From: Knoellia sinensis KCTC 19936
Lineage (GTDB): Bacteria > Actinomycetota > Actinomycetes > Actinomycetales > Dermatophilaceae
Assembly (NCBI RefSeq): GCF_000768705.1
Contig: NZ_AVPJ01000016.1
Coordinates: 1 to 64,000, forward strand
Length of the DNA stretch: 64,000 nt
Reading direction: 5' to 3'
This document shows, one piece after another, positions 8,776-16,397 of the stretch. Under the pieces are notes generated by a model. The model saw nothing but the letters and a program-made list of their open reading frames with translations, was not told where the DNA came from and ran no database searches. Position 1 is the first letter of the stretch. Each line of letters begins with the position of its first letter. The translations under genes were made by a program, and so were the position numbers.

Positions 8776-8812
8776 CGGCTTGCGTCACGGTGTGGCGCAA
8801 AGACACTCCCTG
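8776..8812 (+). repeat. Dispersed GCTTGCGTCAC/GCAAAGACACTCC repeat, copy 3
   Basis: CGGCTTGCGTCACGGTGTGG followed by CGCAAAGACACTCCCTGG matches copy 2 with few changes, including GGCG in place of GGAG, which weakens the hairpin. It lies 77 bp after the end of the hypothetical gene. Confidence 0.75.
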
Positions 8813-9057
8813 GCCCGACCCCTCATGACCCCCTCCAACCCCGCAACCGCAGGCGAACCAGCCCACCTCGATCCGGGGCGGGAAGCGGGTCGCGGGCGGA
8901 CGGCATACGCGCGCCTGAGGTAGTGACGAAAAGGTGCGCCTGAGGTAGCTCCCACGCACGAAATACGGCACCTGCCCGATGTGGGGGCCTACCTCAGGCG
9001 ACGACTGTGGACGTGTCAGCAACCGCTGCCACCGACACAGGTCAGGAAGGACCGGTC
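8813..9057 (+). promoter_or_regulatory. Leader of the second WhiB7-like unit with three copies of GCGCCTGAGGTAG
   Basis: GCGCCTGAGGTAG occurs at 8911-8923 and 8936-8948 and its complement CTACCTCAGGCG at 8989-9000, so either upstream copy can pair with the downstream one and the pairings exclude each other. A GTCAGGAAGGACC ribosome site and the small gene at 9058 follow. whiB7 genes in other actinomycetes are known to be controlled by leaders with a short ORF and an attenuator; that this is one is inference. Together with the repeat copy it accounts for the whole gap from 8699 to 9057. Confidence 0.5.
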
Positions 9058-9210
9058 ATGAACACCACGTTCCTCACCCCCGAAGCGGTCCGGGCCGAGA
9101 TGCACGCCCGCTACGGCCTCTACCCCGAGACGCAGGAGCGTCCCGGCTCCTCGCTCCACGTCATCCGCCGGGTTCGCGCCCGGGTCCAGGCCGCCCGCAA
9201 CGCCCGCTGA
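9058..9210 (+). CDS. 50-aa small protein upstream of whiB7-like gene
   Basis: The ATG at 9058 follows a strong AGGAAGGA site, and the product MNTTFLTPEAVRAEMHARYG... ends with an Arg/Ala-rich helix (RRVRARVQAARNAR). The stop is 4 bp before the GTG of the WhiB gene, so the two are co-translated. It has no signal peptide, membrane segment or known domain. It may be a translated leader peptide sensing ribosome stalling or a genuine small protein; upstream ORFs are typical of whiB7 loci. Confidence 0.6.
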   Translation: MNTTFLTPEAVRAEMHARYGLYPETQERPGSSLHVIRRVRARVQAARNAR

Positions 9211-9214
9211 AGCG

Positions 9215-9454
9215 GTGAGCAGGCTTCCTTGCCAGGTCCGTTCCGACGACCTGTGGTTCGCCGACGCGCCCGCCGACATCGAACTGGCGCAGGCGTTGTG
9301 CGGAGGCTGTCCCGTCCGACAGCAGTGCCTCACCGAGGCCCTCGACCGCGGCGAGCGCTGGGGCGTCTGGGGAGGCGAGATCCTCCACGAGGGCGCGGTC
9401 GTCGCGCGCAAACCGCGCGCCGGCCGCCCGCGCAAGCACCCCGTCGCAGCCTGA
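9215..9454 (+). CDS. WhiB-family regulator, WhiB7-like (copy 2)
   Basis: The 79-aa product starts at GTG. Cysteines at 6, 33, 36 and 42, GVWGGEILHEGAVV and the basic tail RKPRAGRPRKHP match WhiB7. It is strongly similar to copy 1 at 4218, especially over the last 30 residues. The long leader and small upstream gene make this copy the better candidate for the autoregulated master gene, while copy 1 is tied to an acetyltransferase. Confidence 0.9.
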   Translation: MSRLPCQVRSDDLWFADAPADIELAQALCGGCPVRQQCLTEALDRGERWGVWGGEILHEGAVVARKPRAGRPRKHPVAA

Positions 9455-9492
9455 GGCGCGCGGTCGGCTCGCGCAGCGTGAGATGGACCGAG

Positions 9493-9939
9493 TCAGGAAC
9501 CCACCATGGACCTGAACTCCGGGCACTGGAACTCGATCGCGGCGATCGCGACCTTCGCCGCCGCGTCGCTCTGGAGCTGGAACGTGTCCTTGAGCCAGGG
9601 GCCGACATCGGCCGGCTTCCCTGATTCGATCCGGGTGCACGTACCGCTGGCCAGCTCGTCCATCTTGGCGCTGTCGTCCATGCCGGCCGCCTTGGCCACG
9701 GCATAGAACGCGATCTTGGCACCCAGCGCTTCTCCCACTTCCTCGGGAGTCGTCGCCGACACCGAGGGCGTGGCACTGGCCGCAGCCGTCGAGGCTGCTG
9801 ATGCGACCGACGTCGTCGGCGTGGTCGATGCCGAGCTCGCAGGGGCGGATGACGTCGGGGAGGCCGAGCAGGCGCACGCGACGGTTGCGAGGACAGCAAG
9901 GGTCAGGAGCATGTGCTTCACGGGTGGAGTGTGCTGCAT
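9493..9939 (-). CDS. Small secreted lipoprotein
   Basis: The product is 148 aa, or 140 aa if the inner ATG (MLLTLAVLATVACAC) is used. A hydrophobic segment ends in a lipobox-like TVAC, followed by a Ser/Thr/Ala-rich linker (about 45 residues) and a compact C-terminal domain of 80 residues with two cysteines (TCTRIESG, EFQCPEF) that could form a disulfide. It is likely anchored to the outer face of the membrane. Function unknown; the layout is like actinobacterial DUF732-type proteins, but I cannot confirm that family. Confidence 0.65.
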   Translation of the reverse strand: MQHTPPVKHMLLTLAVLATVACACSASPTSSAPASSASTTPTTSVASAASTAAASATPSVSATTPEEVGEALGAKIAFYAVAKAAGMDDSAKMDELASGTCTRIESGKPADVGPWLKDTFQLQSDAAAKVAIAAIEFQCPEFRSMVGS

Positions 9940-10112
9940 CGCGATGTCGACCCTCAGCGGATTCCATGATTTCGTCAGGGTTCCCGCGACCTACCGCGTG
10001 GGCCTCACCCGATTGCGCGCCTCGGTGGGGGCACGCGGGGGCTATTGGCACGCCCCCGCCGGTGCGAGGAACGTGAGTGACGCTCAGGGAATTCGACGTA
10101 CGGGAGGACCTC

Positions 10113-10586
10113 ATGCTTCGACGACTTGCCATTGCACTCCTCGCTCCGTCCTTCGTCCTCGTGGCCGCTCCGGCGTACGCGGCTCCCCCGACCACGACGA
10201 CCACCACGACCAAAGGAGCCACGGAAACCTTCGTCGATGTCCTCTGGGCGTGCGGGGACACGGAGAACGCACCCCTCTACACGATCACCACGAGGGGGAA
10301 CAGCGTCGTGCACGAGACCGTCTTCCCCGACGGGCGGGTGCACACGATGTTCAAGGACCAGGGGCGCTTCTCGGCCGTGCCGTTCCGCGACGCGAACCTG
10401 CCGAGCTACAGCGGCAGGTTCACGATCCACGGCAACTTCAACGAGAAGAAGAAGACCTCCAACGGGACGTTCATGATCTCCATCCGCGCCAAGGGCTCCG
10501 ACGGCTCAACCCTGCGGGTCCACCACACCGAGCACACCAACACCCGGCCCAACGGAACGATCAACGAGCGCCTCCGGTGCCGCTGA
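10113..10586 (+). CDS. Secreted hypothetical protein
   Basis: The ATG at 10113 is set by GGAGG seven bases upstream. The product (157 aa) has a signal peptide (LRRLAIALLAPSFVLVAAP, cleavage after AYA), a run of seven Thr and a single beta-rich domain containing DVLWACGDTENAPLY and ending NERLRCR; the two cysteines may pair. Exported, function unknown. It converges on the toxin-antitoxin pair, with one base between stops. Confidence 0.7.
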   Translation: MLRRLAIALLAPSFVLVAAPAYAAPPTTTTTTTKGATETFVDVLWACGDTENAPLYTITTRGNSVVHETVFPDGRVHTMFKDQGRFSAVPFRDANLPSYSGRFTIHGNFNEKKKTSNGTFMISIRAKGSDGSTLRVHHTEHTNTRPNGTINERLRCR

Positions 10587-10587
10587 C

Positions 10588-10983
10588 TCAGCGCCGGGAG
10601 GCCGGGACGACTTGAACCTGCGCAGTGTGGCCCCTTGTCGCCAACTTCGCGTCACACGTGACGAGCGGGGCGTCCAACCCCTCGGCCAGGGCGAGGTAGG
10701 CGGCGTCATACGCGCCGAACTGATGCCGCAATCCCCAGACGCGCTCAGCCAGGGGGGCCAACTCGTGCCGGTGAATCGTGAACTCGAAGAAGTCGTGGCG
10801 CGCCTGCTCCGCTGCCGGCTCGTCGAGCTTGCCGCCGAGGACCAGCCCGCGCAGCACTGACATGACTTCCACATCCAGGAGATGGGGTGCGGCCAAGTCA
10901 CCACCGAGGGCCTCGAGCAGGCCTGCGTCAGGGCCAATGCCGACGAGAGCCTCGACCATGGCCGAGGCATCGACGACGATCAA
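10588..10983 (-). CDS. VapC-like PIN-domain ribonuclease toxin
   Basis: The 131-aa product has PIN-domain acidic residues: D5 in MIVVDASAMVEAL, a mid Glu in LLDVEVMSVLRG, D in GAYDAAYLALAE and D in LVTCDAKL. Such proteins are Mg-dependent endoribonucleases cutting tRNA or rRNA. Its ATG overlaps the stop of the antitoxin gene (ATGA), the normal order for vapBC. The product is complete. Confidence 0.88.
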   Translation of the reverse strand: MIVVDASAMVEALVGIGPDAGLLEALGGDLAAPHLLDVEVMSVLRGLVLGGKLDEPAAEQARHDFFEFTIHRHELAPLAERVWGLRHQFGAYDAAYLALAEGLDAPLVTCDAKLATRGHTAQVQVVPASRR

Positions 10984-11207
10984 CGCCGCTCGGCCTGAAC
11001 AGCGTCCAGGATCTCGTCAGTCGTCGGCCCGTTCGAACGATCCCGCGCTCGCAAGCGTTCCACCACCTGTGCGTTGCTGGGACGGGCAGCGACCTTCTCG
11101 AGCTGCGCGGCGACATAGGCCGAGAGCGACTGTCCTTCGGCGGCCGCCCGCGACTTGAGGGTCTCCGCGACCTCGGGAGAGACGTCCCTGATGTAGAGCG
11201 TCGTCAT
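10980..11207 (-). CDS. VapB/FitA-like ribbon-helix-helix antitoxin
   Basis: The 75-aa product has an N-terminal RHH strand TTLYIRDVSPEVAETLKSRA and helix LSAYVAAQLEKVA for DNA binding; the C-terminal 30 residues would wrap the toxin. It should repress its own promoter as a complex with the toxin. The ATG is followed upstream by AT-rich GCTAGCATGG, a likely operator zone. It pairs with the PIN toxin through an ATGA overlap. Confidence 0.86.
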   Translation of the reverse strand: MTTLYIRDVSPEVAETLKSRAAAEGQSLSAYVAAQLEKVAARPSNAQVVERLRARDRSNGPTTDEILDAVQAERR

Positions 11208-11252
11208 CTCGCCATGCTAGCACTCTGCAAGCAAGGTGCCTGGACGGCATAC

Positions 11253-11723
11253 CTAATCGTCGTGATGGTGACCGAACGAGGCCTGGAGCGCTTCCACGGT
11301 GGTGGTGCGTTCGCGCACGGCCATCCAGTGGAAGAGCGGCGTCGCCGCGCGATAGACCCCGTGCGTCTCGAGTTTCACGTGATGGTGCACCAAGGTCGTG
11401 TGGTCACCCTTGGCTTCGAGCCGGTATGCCGGCCAGCCCTCTGCGTGGACCTTTCCTCGTTTGGACTTGTCCCACCAATGAAAGACGAGGCGTGTGGGGC
11501 GGTCGTACTCGGCGATCTCCCCGGGTGTGCGCCCGGCCAACGTGCGATCGACATAGGTCGTGCCCAGCGCCGACGGGTCGGGTGAGGTCTGCTCGGAGTG
11601 GCGCCGGATGCTGCCCTGGCGCGGCATCCACTCGTCGTAGCCGTTGATGTCAGCCAGCCGTGCGAACACGTCGTCGATCGGCGCGTGCACGACGCGGGCC
11701 AGTTCGAACTCGACGACGCCCAT
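11253..11723 (-). CDS. SRPBCC-family protein (polyketide cyclase/START-like)
   Basis: The 156-aa product has the helix-grip opening FELARVVHAPIDDVFARLAD and a C-terminal long helix FHWMAVRERTTTVEALQASF. The fold binds hydrophobic ligands. It ends in HHHDD. It appears monocistronic and separated from its neighbours by repeat-rich spacers. Substrate unknown. Confidence 0.75.
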   Translation of the reverse strand: MGVVEFELARVVHAPIDDVFARLADINGYDEWMPRQGSIRRHSEQTSPDPSALGTTYVDRTLAGRTPGEIAEYDRPTRLVFHWWDKSKRGKVHAEGWPAYRLEAKGDHTTLVHHHVKLETHGVYRAATPLFHWMAVRERTTTVEALQASFGHHHDD

Positions 11724-11797
11724 AACTCATGGTCCGCTCATCGAGCCCCGACCTCAAGACCCAGTCGGCCGCTGAGGTCAGAGGGTGCGAGGCGGCA

Positions 11798-11874
11798 CTG
11801 TGCACTGCTGTGCTGCAGCGCAGCACTGCACAGTCAGGCTGTGCACTGCTGAGGCACAGCGCAGCAGTGCACAG
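11798..11874. repeat. Two adjacent GTGCAC-centred palindromes
   Basis: The first palindrome (11798-11833) and second (11839-11874) both begin CTGTGCACTGCTG and end with GCAC(T/A)GCACAG-type sequence; the second has perfect 13-bp arms. A related single copy lies after katG at 23824. They sit just past the stop of the LLM monooxygenase gene, so they may terminate its transcript, but duplication makes a repeat family more likely. Confidence 0.7.
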
Positions 11875-11908
11875 CGCTGCACGACAACCCCGCAGGCAGG
11901 CGCCGACC

Positions 11909-12958
11909 TCAGTCCGAGTCGTCTGCGAGCAGCTCTCGCACGCGGGGTGCGACCTCCCCGCCGAACAGCCTGATCGAGGACATGCGCAGGTCGTGCGGGA
12001 GGCGCCCGTTGGAGTACTTGAACTGGAAGCGCGACGCCCCCAGCGTCCGCACCGTCGCGACGATCTTGCGCGCGACCGTCTCCGGCGAGCCGCAATAGGC
12101 CGCGCCCTGCGGGCCCATCTGGGCGCGCGCCGCCTCCTCGGACATCGGGGCCCACCCGCGCTCGCGGCCGAGCTTGCGCATCTGCTCCATGAAATACGGG
12201 AGGTACTCCTCCACCGCCTGCTCGTCCGTCGCCGCGACGTGCCCGGGCGAGTGCACCCCGATCGGCAGGTCCCCCTGCTCGAGTTCCTTGCATGCCCGCC
12301 GATAGAGGTCGGCAAGGGGCGCGAACTGAGCCGACGGCCCACCGATGATCGCGATGACGATGGGCAGGCCGTACTGCGCCGCCCGCACCACCGACGCCGG
12401 TGTCCCGCCGACCCCGACCCAGGTGCGCAGGTGTCCGGACTCGGTGGGCGGCATGATCGGCCCGGACTTCACCGGCGGACGCGTCGTGCCCGACCACTCA
12501 AAGGGCTTCTCCTGCAACACCTTTGCCAGCAGGTCGAGCTTCTCACTGAACAGCACCTCGTAGTCGTCGAGCGACAACCCGAACAGCGGGAACGACTCGA
12601 TGAACGAGCCCCGGCCGACCGTGATCTCGGCCCGCCCGTTCGAGAGCGCGTCCACGGTCGAGAACCGCTGGAACACCCGGATCGGGTCGTCGGAGCTGAG
12701 GACGGTGACGGACGTGCCGAGCCGGATGCGCTCGGTCGTCGTCGCCAGTCCAGCGAGGACGGTGTCCGGCGCCGAGATCGCGTAGTCGGGGCGGTGGTGC
12801 TCCCCCACCCCGAAGAAGTCGAGGCCGAGCTCCTCCGCCAGCTGCCCCTCGGTGAGGACCTCGCGGACGACGACGGCTGCCGGAAGTGGCTCCCCGTCGG
12901 GTCCGAGCGCGATGTCGCCGAAGGTGTCGAGTCCCAGCTCCAAGGCCGTGTCCGTCAT
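11909..12958 (-). CDS. LLM-class flavin-dependent oxidoreductase
   Basis: This 349-aa luciferase-like TIM-barrel monooxygenase uses reduced F420 or FMN. Diagnostic parts are GLDFFGVGEHHRPDY, RIRLGTSVTVLSSDDP, DALSNGRAEITVGRGSF and the C-terminal PETVARKI. ATG at 12958 (MTDTALELGLDTFGD) is chosen over upstream in-frame codons that look noncoding. The related actinobacterial subgroup is annotated only as putative oxidoreductase, so no substrate is proposed. Confidence 0.85.
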   Translation of the reverse strand: MTDTALELGLDTFGDIALGPDGEPLPAAVVVREVLTEGQLAEELGLDFFGVGEHHRPDYAISAPDTVLAGLATTTERIRLGTSVTVLSSDDPIRVFQRFSTVDALSNGRAEITVGRGSFIESFPLFGLSLDDYEVLFSEKLDLLAKVLQEKPFEWSGTTRPPVKSGPIMPPTESGHLRTWVGVGGTPASVVRAAQYGLPIVIAIIGGPSAQFAPLADLYRRACKELEQGDLPIGVHSPGHVAATDEQAVEEYLPYFMEQMRKLGRERGWAPMSEEAARAQMGPQGAAYCGSPETVARKIVATVRTLGASRFQFKYSNGRLPHDLRMSSIRLFGGEVAPRVRELLADDSD

Positions 12959-12984
12959 GGCATCCGAGCCTAGCGAGGCAGGGG

Positions 12985-13452
12985 TCATTCCTCCGCGACT
13001 GCGGCGAACCTCCCCAGAAGGTGCGGCCACTCGGTGAACTTGCCTCGGCGAGCCACGTTGTCCGGACCCCACCCGTCATGGGTGAGGGTCACGAGGGTGC
13101 CGTCATCGACCGGTTCGAAGTCGACGATGAGCTCCGTGGGATGAGCGCGGGGCAGCGACAGGTGGAACGACATCGCGAACCGCTCGCCGGTGGTCCACTC
13201 GGTCACTTCGCCGATCGGGTAGTCCTCACCGTCGTGATGGAGTACGACCGCGCCTCCCTCGACCTCCTCGACGTCCGCACCCTCGTAGGTCGACGGGTCC
13301 GACGTCAGTCGAGGATCCCACCAGTCGCCGAAGCGCTCGGTGAACACCTCGAACGCGTGCACCGGGTCGACATCGACCTGCCGGGTGCACACGATGGCCC
13401 CGTGGGCCGTCGCCTGGTCCTCGCCCCCATCCGCGACAGCTCCCGCGTTCAT
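12985..13452 (-). CDS. SRPBCC/AHSA1-type protein
   Basis: The 155-aa product has VDVDPVHAFEVFTERFGDWW, EWTTGERFAMSFHL and VTLTHDGWG, typical of activator-of-Hsp90-like SRPBCC proteins used in bacteria as ligand-binding or stress proteins. It lies 26 bp upstream of the LLM gene on the same strand and may be co-transcribed with it. No catalytic role can be read from the sequence. Confidence 0.75.
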   Translation of the reverse strand: MNAGAVADGGEDQATAHGAIVCTRQVDVDPVHAFEVFTERFGDWWDPRLTSDPSTYEGADVEEVEGGAVVLHHDGEDYPIGEVTEWTTGERFAMSFHLSLPRAHPTELIVDFEPVDDGTLVTLTHDGWGPDNVARRGKFTEWPHLLGRFAAVAEE

Positions 13453-13596
13453 GACTCACCTGCTCGGTGTGGCACGCCTCCAGTGTGCTGCGATTGGTCG
13501 AATCGCGCCAGAGAGAATCTGTCGGCGGGGGCGTGCTCGACGTCGCGAGCGAGCGGCTCGTGGGCGGCTGTCGGAACCCGGGTTTAGCGTCGAAGG

Positions 13597-14115
13597 ATGG
13601 ATACGACGCCGAACGCACCGCAACCGACCGCCGACCGTCCTGTGTTCCCCGACGGCTACGGCATCCCGACGACCTCCGAGGGTCAGTTGACCTGGGCCGA
13701 CGTCGAGCCCCGACTCGTGGAGTCGAAGCACTACTGGATCAGCAGCGTCCGACCCGACGGCACACCGCACTCCGTCCCCCGATGGGGAGTCTGGCTCGAC
13801 GGGAAGTTCTGGTACGACGGAGCGCCGACCACACGGCATACGCGCAATGTCGAGAAGAACCCGGCGGTGACTCTGACGCTCGAGAGCGGCACAGAGGTCG
13901 TCATCATCGAGGGCGAGTCGGAGGCCACGCGCGCCGACGCCGACGGGCTGGGCGTGCGGCTCTCGGAGGCGTTCCGGAAGTATGCCGACAGCGACTACTC
14001 GCCCGGCCCGGACTCGTGGTCGGGCGAGGATGGCGGCGGGCTGCGGGTCATCACTCCCCGGCGAGCGATGGCCTGGTTCGCCTTCCCCAAGGACTGCACC
14101 CGCTTCACCTTCTGA
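13597..14115 (+). CDS. Pyridoxamine 5'-phosphate oxidase-family protein
   Basis: The 172-aa split-barrel flavin-binding protein carries HYWISSVRPDGTPHSVPRWG, GAPTTRHTRNVEKNPAVTLT and RRAMAWFAFPKDCTRF. Members bind FMN or F420 and reduce quinone-like or heme-derived substrates. The ATG has no strong ribosome site but agrees with family length. It is divergent from the SRPBCC gene. Confidence 0.82.
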   Translation: MDTTPNAPQPTADRPVFPDGYGIPTTSEGQLTWADVEPRLVESKHYWISSVRPDGTPHSVPRWGVWLDGKFWYDGAPTTRHTRNVEKNPAVTLTLESGTEVVIIEGESEATRADADGLGVRLSEAFRKYADSDYSPGPDSWSGEDGGGLRVITPRRAMAWFAFPKDCTRFTF

Positions 14116-14124
14116 GGGCATCGC

Positions 14125-14163
14125 AGGCTTGCGTCATGAGCGGGAGCAAAGACACTCCTGAAA
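14125..14163 (+). repeat. Dispersed GCTTGCGTCA/GCAAAGACACTCC repeat, copy 4
   Basis: AGGCTTGCGTCATGAGCGGG followed by AGCAAAGACACTCCTGAAA. It lies 10 bp after the oxidase stop codon, the same spacing as copy 2 after its gene. The stretch to the IclR gene holds nothing else recognisable. Confidence 0.72.
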
Positions 14164-14230
14164 CCGACCCCTCACGCAGGGCCCGGCCACGAGCCGCCCC
14201 CCAGGAGGTTTGCCGTTGTGCAGGTGAGCG

Positions 14231-14899
14231 TCAGCTGAGGGCGCGGGCGAGATCGGCGGCGGCACGGCATACGAGAGGTCCGATCGCCTCGGCACTCAAC
14301 TCGTGCAACGCCACCACCCCGACCGACGCCTCGACCCCGGGTTCCGACCCGCCCGACCCGCCCGATCGAGGCAGCGCAACCGCCAAGCCGAACGCGCCCG
14401 CCTGGAGCTCACCCGACGACGCAACCACTTGCGGTTCGCGGCCCGCACGACCGGCGCGCCCCGCGAGCAGCGCCCGACCACCGGCACCGACATCGAGCGG
14501 GTGACGAGCACCCTCGCGATAAGCGACGTGATAATCCGTCCACCGCGGCTCGACAACGACGAGCGCCACGGCCTCGTCACCCTCGGCGACGGTCAGGTGC
14601 GCCGTCGCTCCCGCGGCATCCGCCAGGACCCGCAACGCAGGCAGCGCCGCCTCACGGATCGACGGCACGACGGCGGCAGCCAACCGGTGCAGCCCCAACC
14701 CCAACCGCACTCGCCCGTCACGACGCGTCACGAGGTCGTGCGACTCGAGCGTCGCGACGAGCCGATAGACGACCGGGCGACCCGTCGCGAGCAGCCCGGC
14801 CAGCTCACTGATCGTCAGCCCGGCCGAGTGCTCGGGCATGGCGAGCAGCTCGACGACGCGGATACCGCGGTCGAGCGTCTGCGATGTCTCCGGGGGCAT
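14231..14899 (-). CDS. IclR-family transcriptional regulator
   Basis: The 222-aa product has a winged helix (LTISELAGLLATGRPVVYRLVA, residues 28-49) and a shortened GAF-like effector domain (ALPALRVLADAAGATAHLTV, YREGARHPLDVGAGGRALLAG). Its position just downstream of hmgA on the same strand makes it the probable regulator of the homogentisate genes, a role known for IclR proteins such as HmgR. It is slightly short for the family (about 250 aa). Confidence 0.85.
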   Translation of the reverse strand: MPPETSQTLDRGIRVVELLAMPEHSAGLTISELAGLLATGRPVVYRLVATLESHDLVTRRDGRVRLGLGLHRLAAAVVPSIREAALPALRVLADAAGATAHLTVAEGDEAVALVVVEPRWTDYHVAYREGARHPLDVGAGGRALLAGRAGRAGREPQVVASSGELQAGAFGLAVALPRSGGSGGSEPGVEASVGVVALHELSAEAIGPLVCRAAADLARALS

Positions 14900-14941
14900 T
14901 CGCGCAGCCTAGGTTTGTGAGGGGGACGGGTCGGCAGCGGC

Positions 14942-16207
14942 TCAGGAGTGCGTCTCGGGCTCGCTCGCCCCGCGCTTCTCGCCGCGCGACCACGACTGGG
15001 CATAGAGCCCGTCGTCCGACGCGCGCCCGGCCTCGCCGATCTCCAGCGGACGGAACGTGTCGACCATGACGGCGAGCTCGTCGAAGTACTCGACCCCGAT
15101 GGCCGCCTCATAGGCGCCCGGCTGCGGACCGTGTGCGTGACCGCCGGGGTGCAGCGAGATCGACCCCTTGCCGATGCCCGAACCCTTGCGCGCCTCGTAG
15201 TCGCCGGCGACATAGAACATGACCTCGTCGGAGTCGACGTTCGAGTGGTAGTACGGCACCGGGATCGACAACGGGTGGTAGTCGACCTTGCGCGGGACAA
15301 AGTTGCAGATGACGAAGTTGTAGCCCTCGAAGACCTGGTGCACGGGCGGCGGCTGGTGCACGCGGCCGGTGATCGGCTCGAAGTCGCGGACGTTGAACAC
15401 GTAGGGATAGAGGCACCCGTCCCAACCGACGACGTCGAGCGGGTGGTGCGGCTGGGTGTGGATCGTGCCGACGACACCACCAGGACCGTTGCCGCGGTGC
15501 TTGATGTAGACCTCGGTCTCGTCGTCCGCACTCGCCCCGATGTGCTCGGCGAGCAGTGCCTCGCTGGGGGTGCGCAGGTCGCGCTCGCAGTAGGGCGCGT
15601 GCTCGAGCAGTTGCCCGTACTTGCTGAGGTAGCGCTTCGGCGGCGCGATGTGCGAGTTGGCCTCGATGGCATAGACGGCGAGGGGCTTGCCGTCGGCGGA
15701 TTCGCTTGCGGCAGTGGGGATCCAGCGGTGGTTCGTCGCCCTCGGCACGATGAGGTAGTCGCCCTCAGCGAGGTCGAACGCCCCGAACACCGTCTCAACG
15801 CGGGCCTCACCGTGCTCGACGAAGAGGCACTCGTCGCCGATGCCGTTGCGATACCAGGGGCTGGTCTCGGTCGCGACGACGTAGGAGATGCGCACGTCGC
15901 CGTTGCCGAGGACGAGCCGTCGGCCGGTGACGACGTCGGTCTTGGTCGACGCCTCGTCGGCGAAGAGGTCGTGCAGCTTGAGGTGCAGCGGCGCGAGCGG
16001 GTGGTTCGGCGTCGTCGCCTGCCCCTGGATGTCCCAGATGCGAGTCGACGTGATGGTCGACGGGATGTTGCGGTGATAGAGCAAGGAACTGTCCGACGAG
16101 AAGCCCTCCTCGCCCATGAGCTCCTCGAAGTAGAGGCTTCCGTCGTCCGAACGATGTTGCGTATGCCGTTTCGCTGGGATGTGCCCGCGTGCCTGGTAGT
16201 GCGCCAT
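14942..16207 (-). CDS. hmgA: Homogentisate 1,2-dioxygenase
   Basis: This enzyme opens the ring of homogentisate to 4-maleylacetoacetate with Fe(II) and O2 in Phe/Tyr breakdown. The 421-aa product keeps the cupin iron ligands in HPGGHAHGPQPGAYEAA and EYFDELAVMVDT, plus IHTQPHHPLDVVGWDG and VFEGYNFVICNFVPR. ATG at 16207 (MAHYQARGHIPAKRH) matches family N-termini. It is divergent from fahA, the later step; maleylacetoacetate isomerase is not in the window. An inverted repeat lies 42 bp upstream in its leader. Confidence 0.95.
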   Translation of the reverse strand: MAHYQARGHIPAKRHTQHRSDDGSLYFEELMGEEGFSSDSSLLYHRNIPSTITSTRIWDIQGQATTPNHPLAPLHLKLHDLFADEASTKTDVVTGRRLVLGNGDVRISYVVATETSPWYRNGIGDECLFVEHGEARVETVFGAFDLAEGDYLIVPRATNHRWIPTAASESADGKPLAVYAIEANSHIAPPKRYLSKYGQLLEHAPYCERDLRTPSEALLAEHIGASADDETEVYIKHRGNGPGGVVGTIHTQPHHPLDVVGWDGCLYPYVFNVRDFEPITGRVHQPPPVHQVFEGYNFVICNFVPRKVDYHPLSIPVPYYHSNVDSDEVMFYVAGDYEARKGSGIGKGSISLHPGGHAHGPQPGAYEAAIGVEYFDELAVMVDTFRPLEIGEAGRASDDGLYAQSWSRGEKRGASEPETHS

Positions 16208-16248
16208 CGCCTTCTCAAACTCCTTGTGTTCCGCCGTGTGCCCTCCGC

Positions 16249-16323
16249 CGACTTTGTGCCCCGTTGGGACGCGGCCATCGGCGCGAAGCGCCTCGCCCGG
16301 TGTCCCAACGGGGCACAGAGTCG
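16249..16323. repeat. CGACTT...AAGTCG inverted repeat, element A1
   Basis: Left arm CGACTTTGTGCCCCGTTGGG begins at 16249 and the right arm ends AGTCG at 16323, with a loop of about 31 bases and one wobble pair. It lies between divergent hmgA and fahA, inside the presumed hmgA leader, where a terminator is not expected. It is one of six related elements. Confidence 0.85.
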
Positions 16324-16397
16324 AACGAGATCGACCATGTGAACGATAATCGGACAGATCTGTACTCCTATAAATACGATGCTGTACGGTCGGATTC
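16324..16397 (+). promoter_or_regulatory. hmgA-fahA divergent promoter region
   Basis: The segment is unusually AT-rich for this genome (CCTATAAATACGATGCTGTA). It contains the perfect palindrome ACAGATCTGT (16354-16363) and two CTGTAC hexamers 22 bp apart (16360 and 16382). These are candidate operator and -10 sequences for the two divergent catabolic genes; the IclR protein encoded nearby is the likely binder (inference). Confidence 0.5.

Noticed and set aside
10588-11207. Novel defence island near the VapBC-like pair
   Set aside because: Flanking genes are a secreted protein and an SRPBCC protein; no restriction, helicase or other defence genes cluster here.
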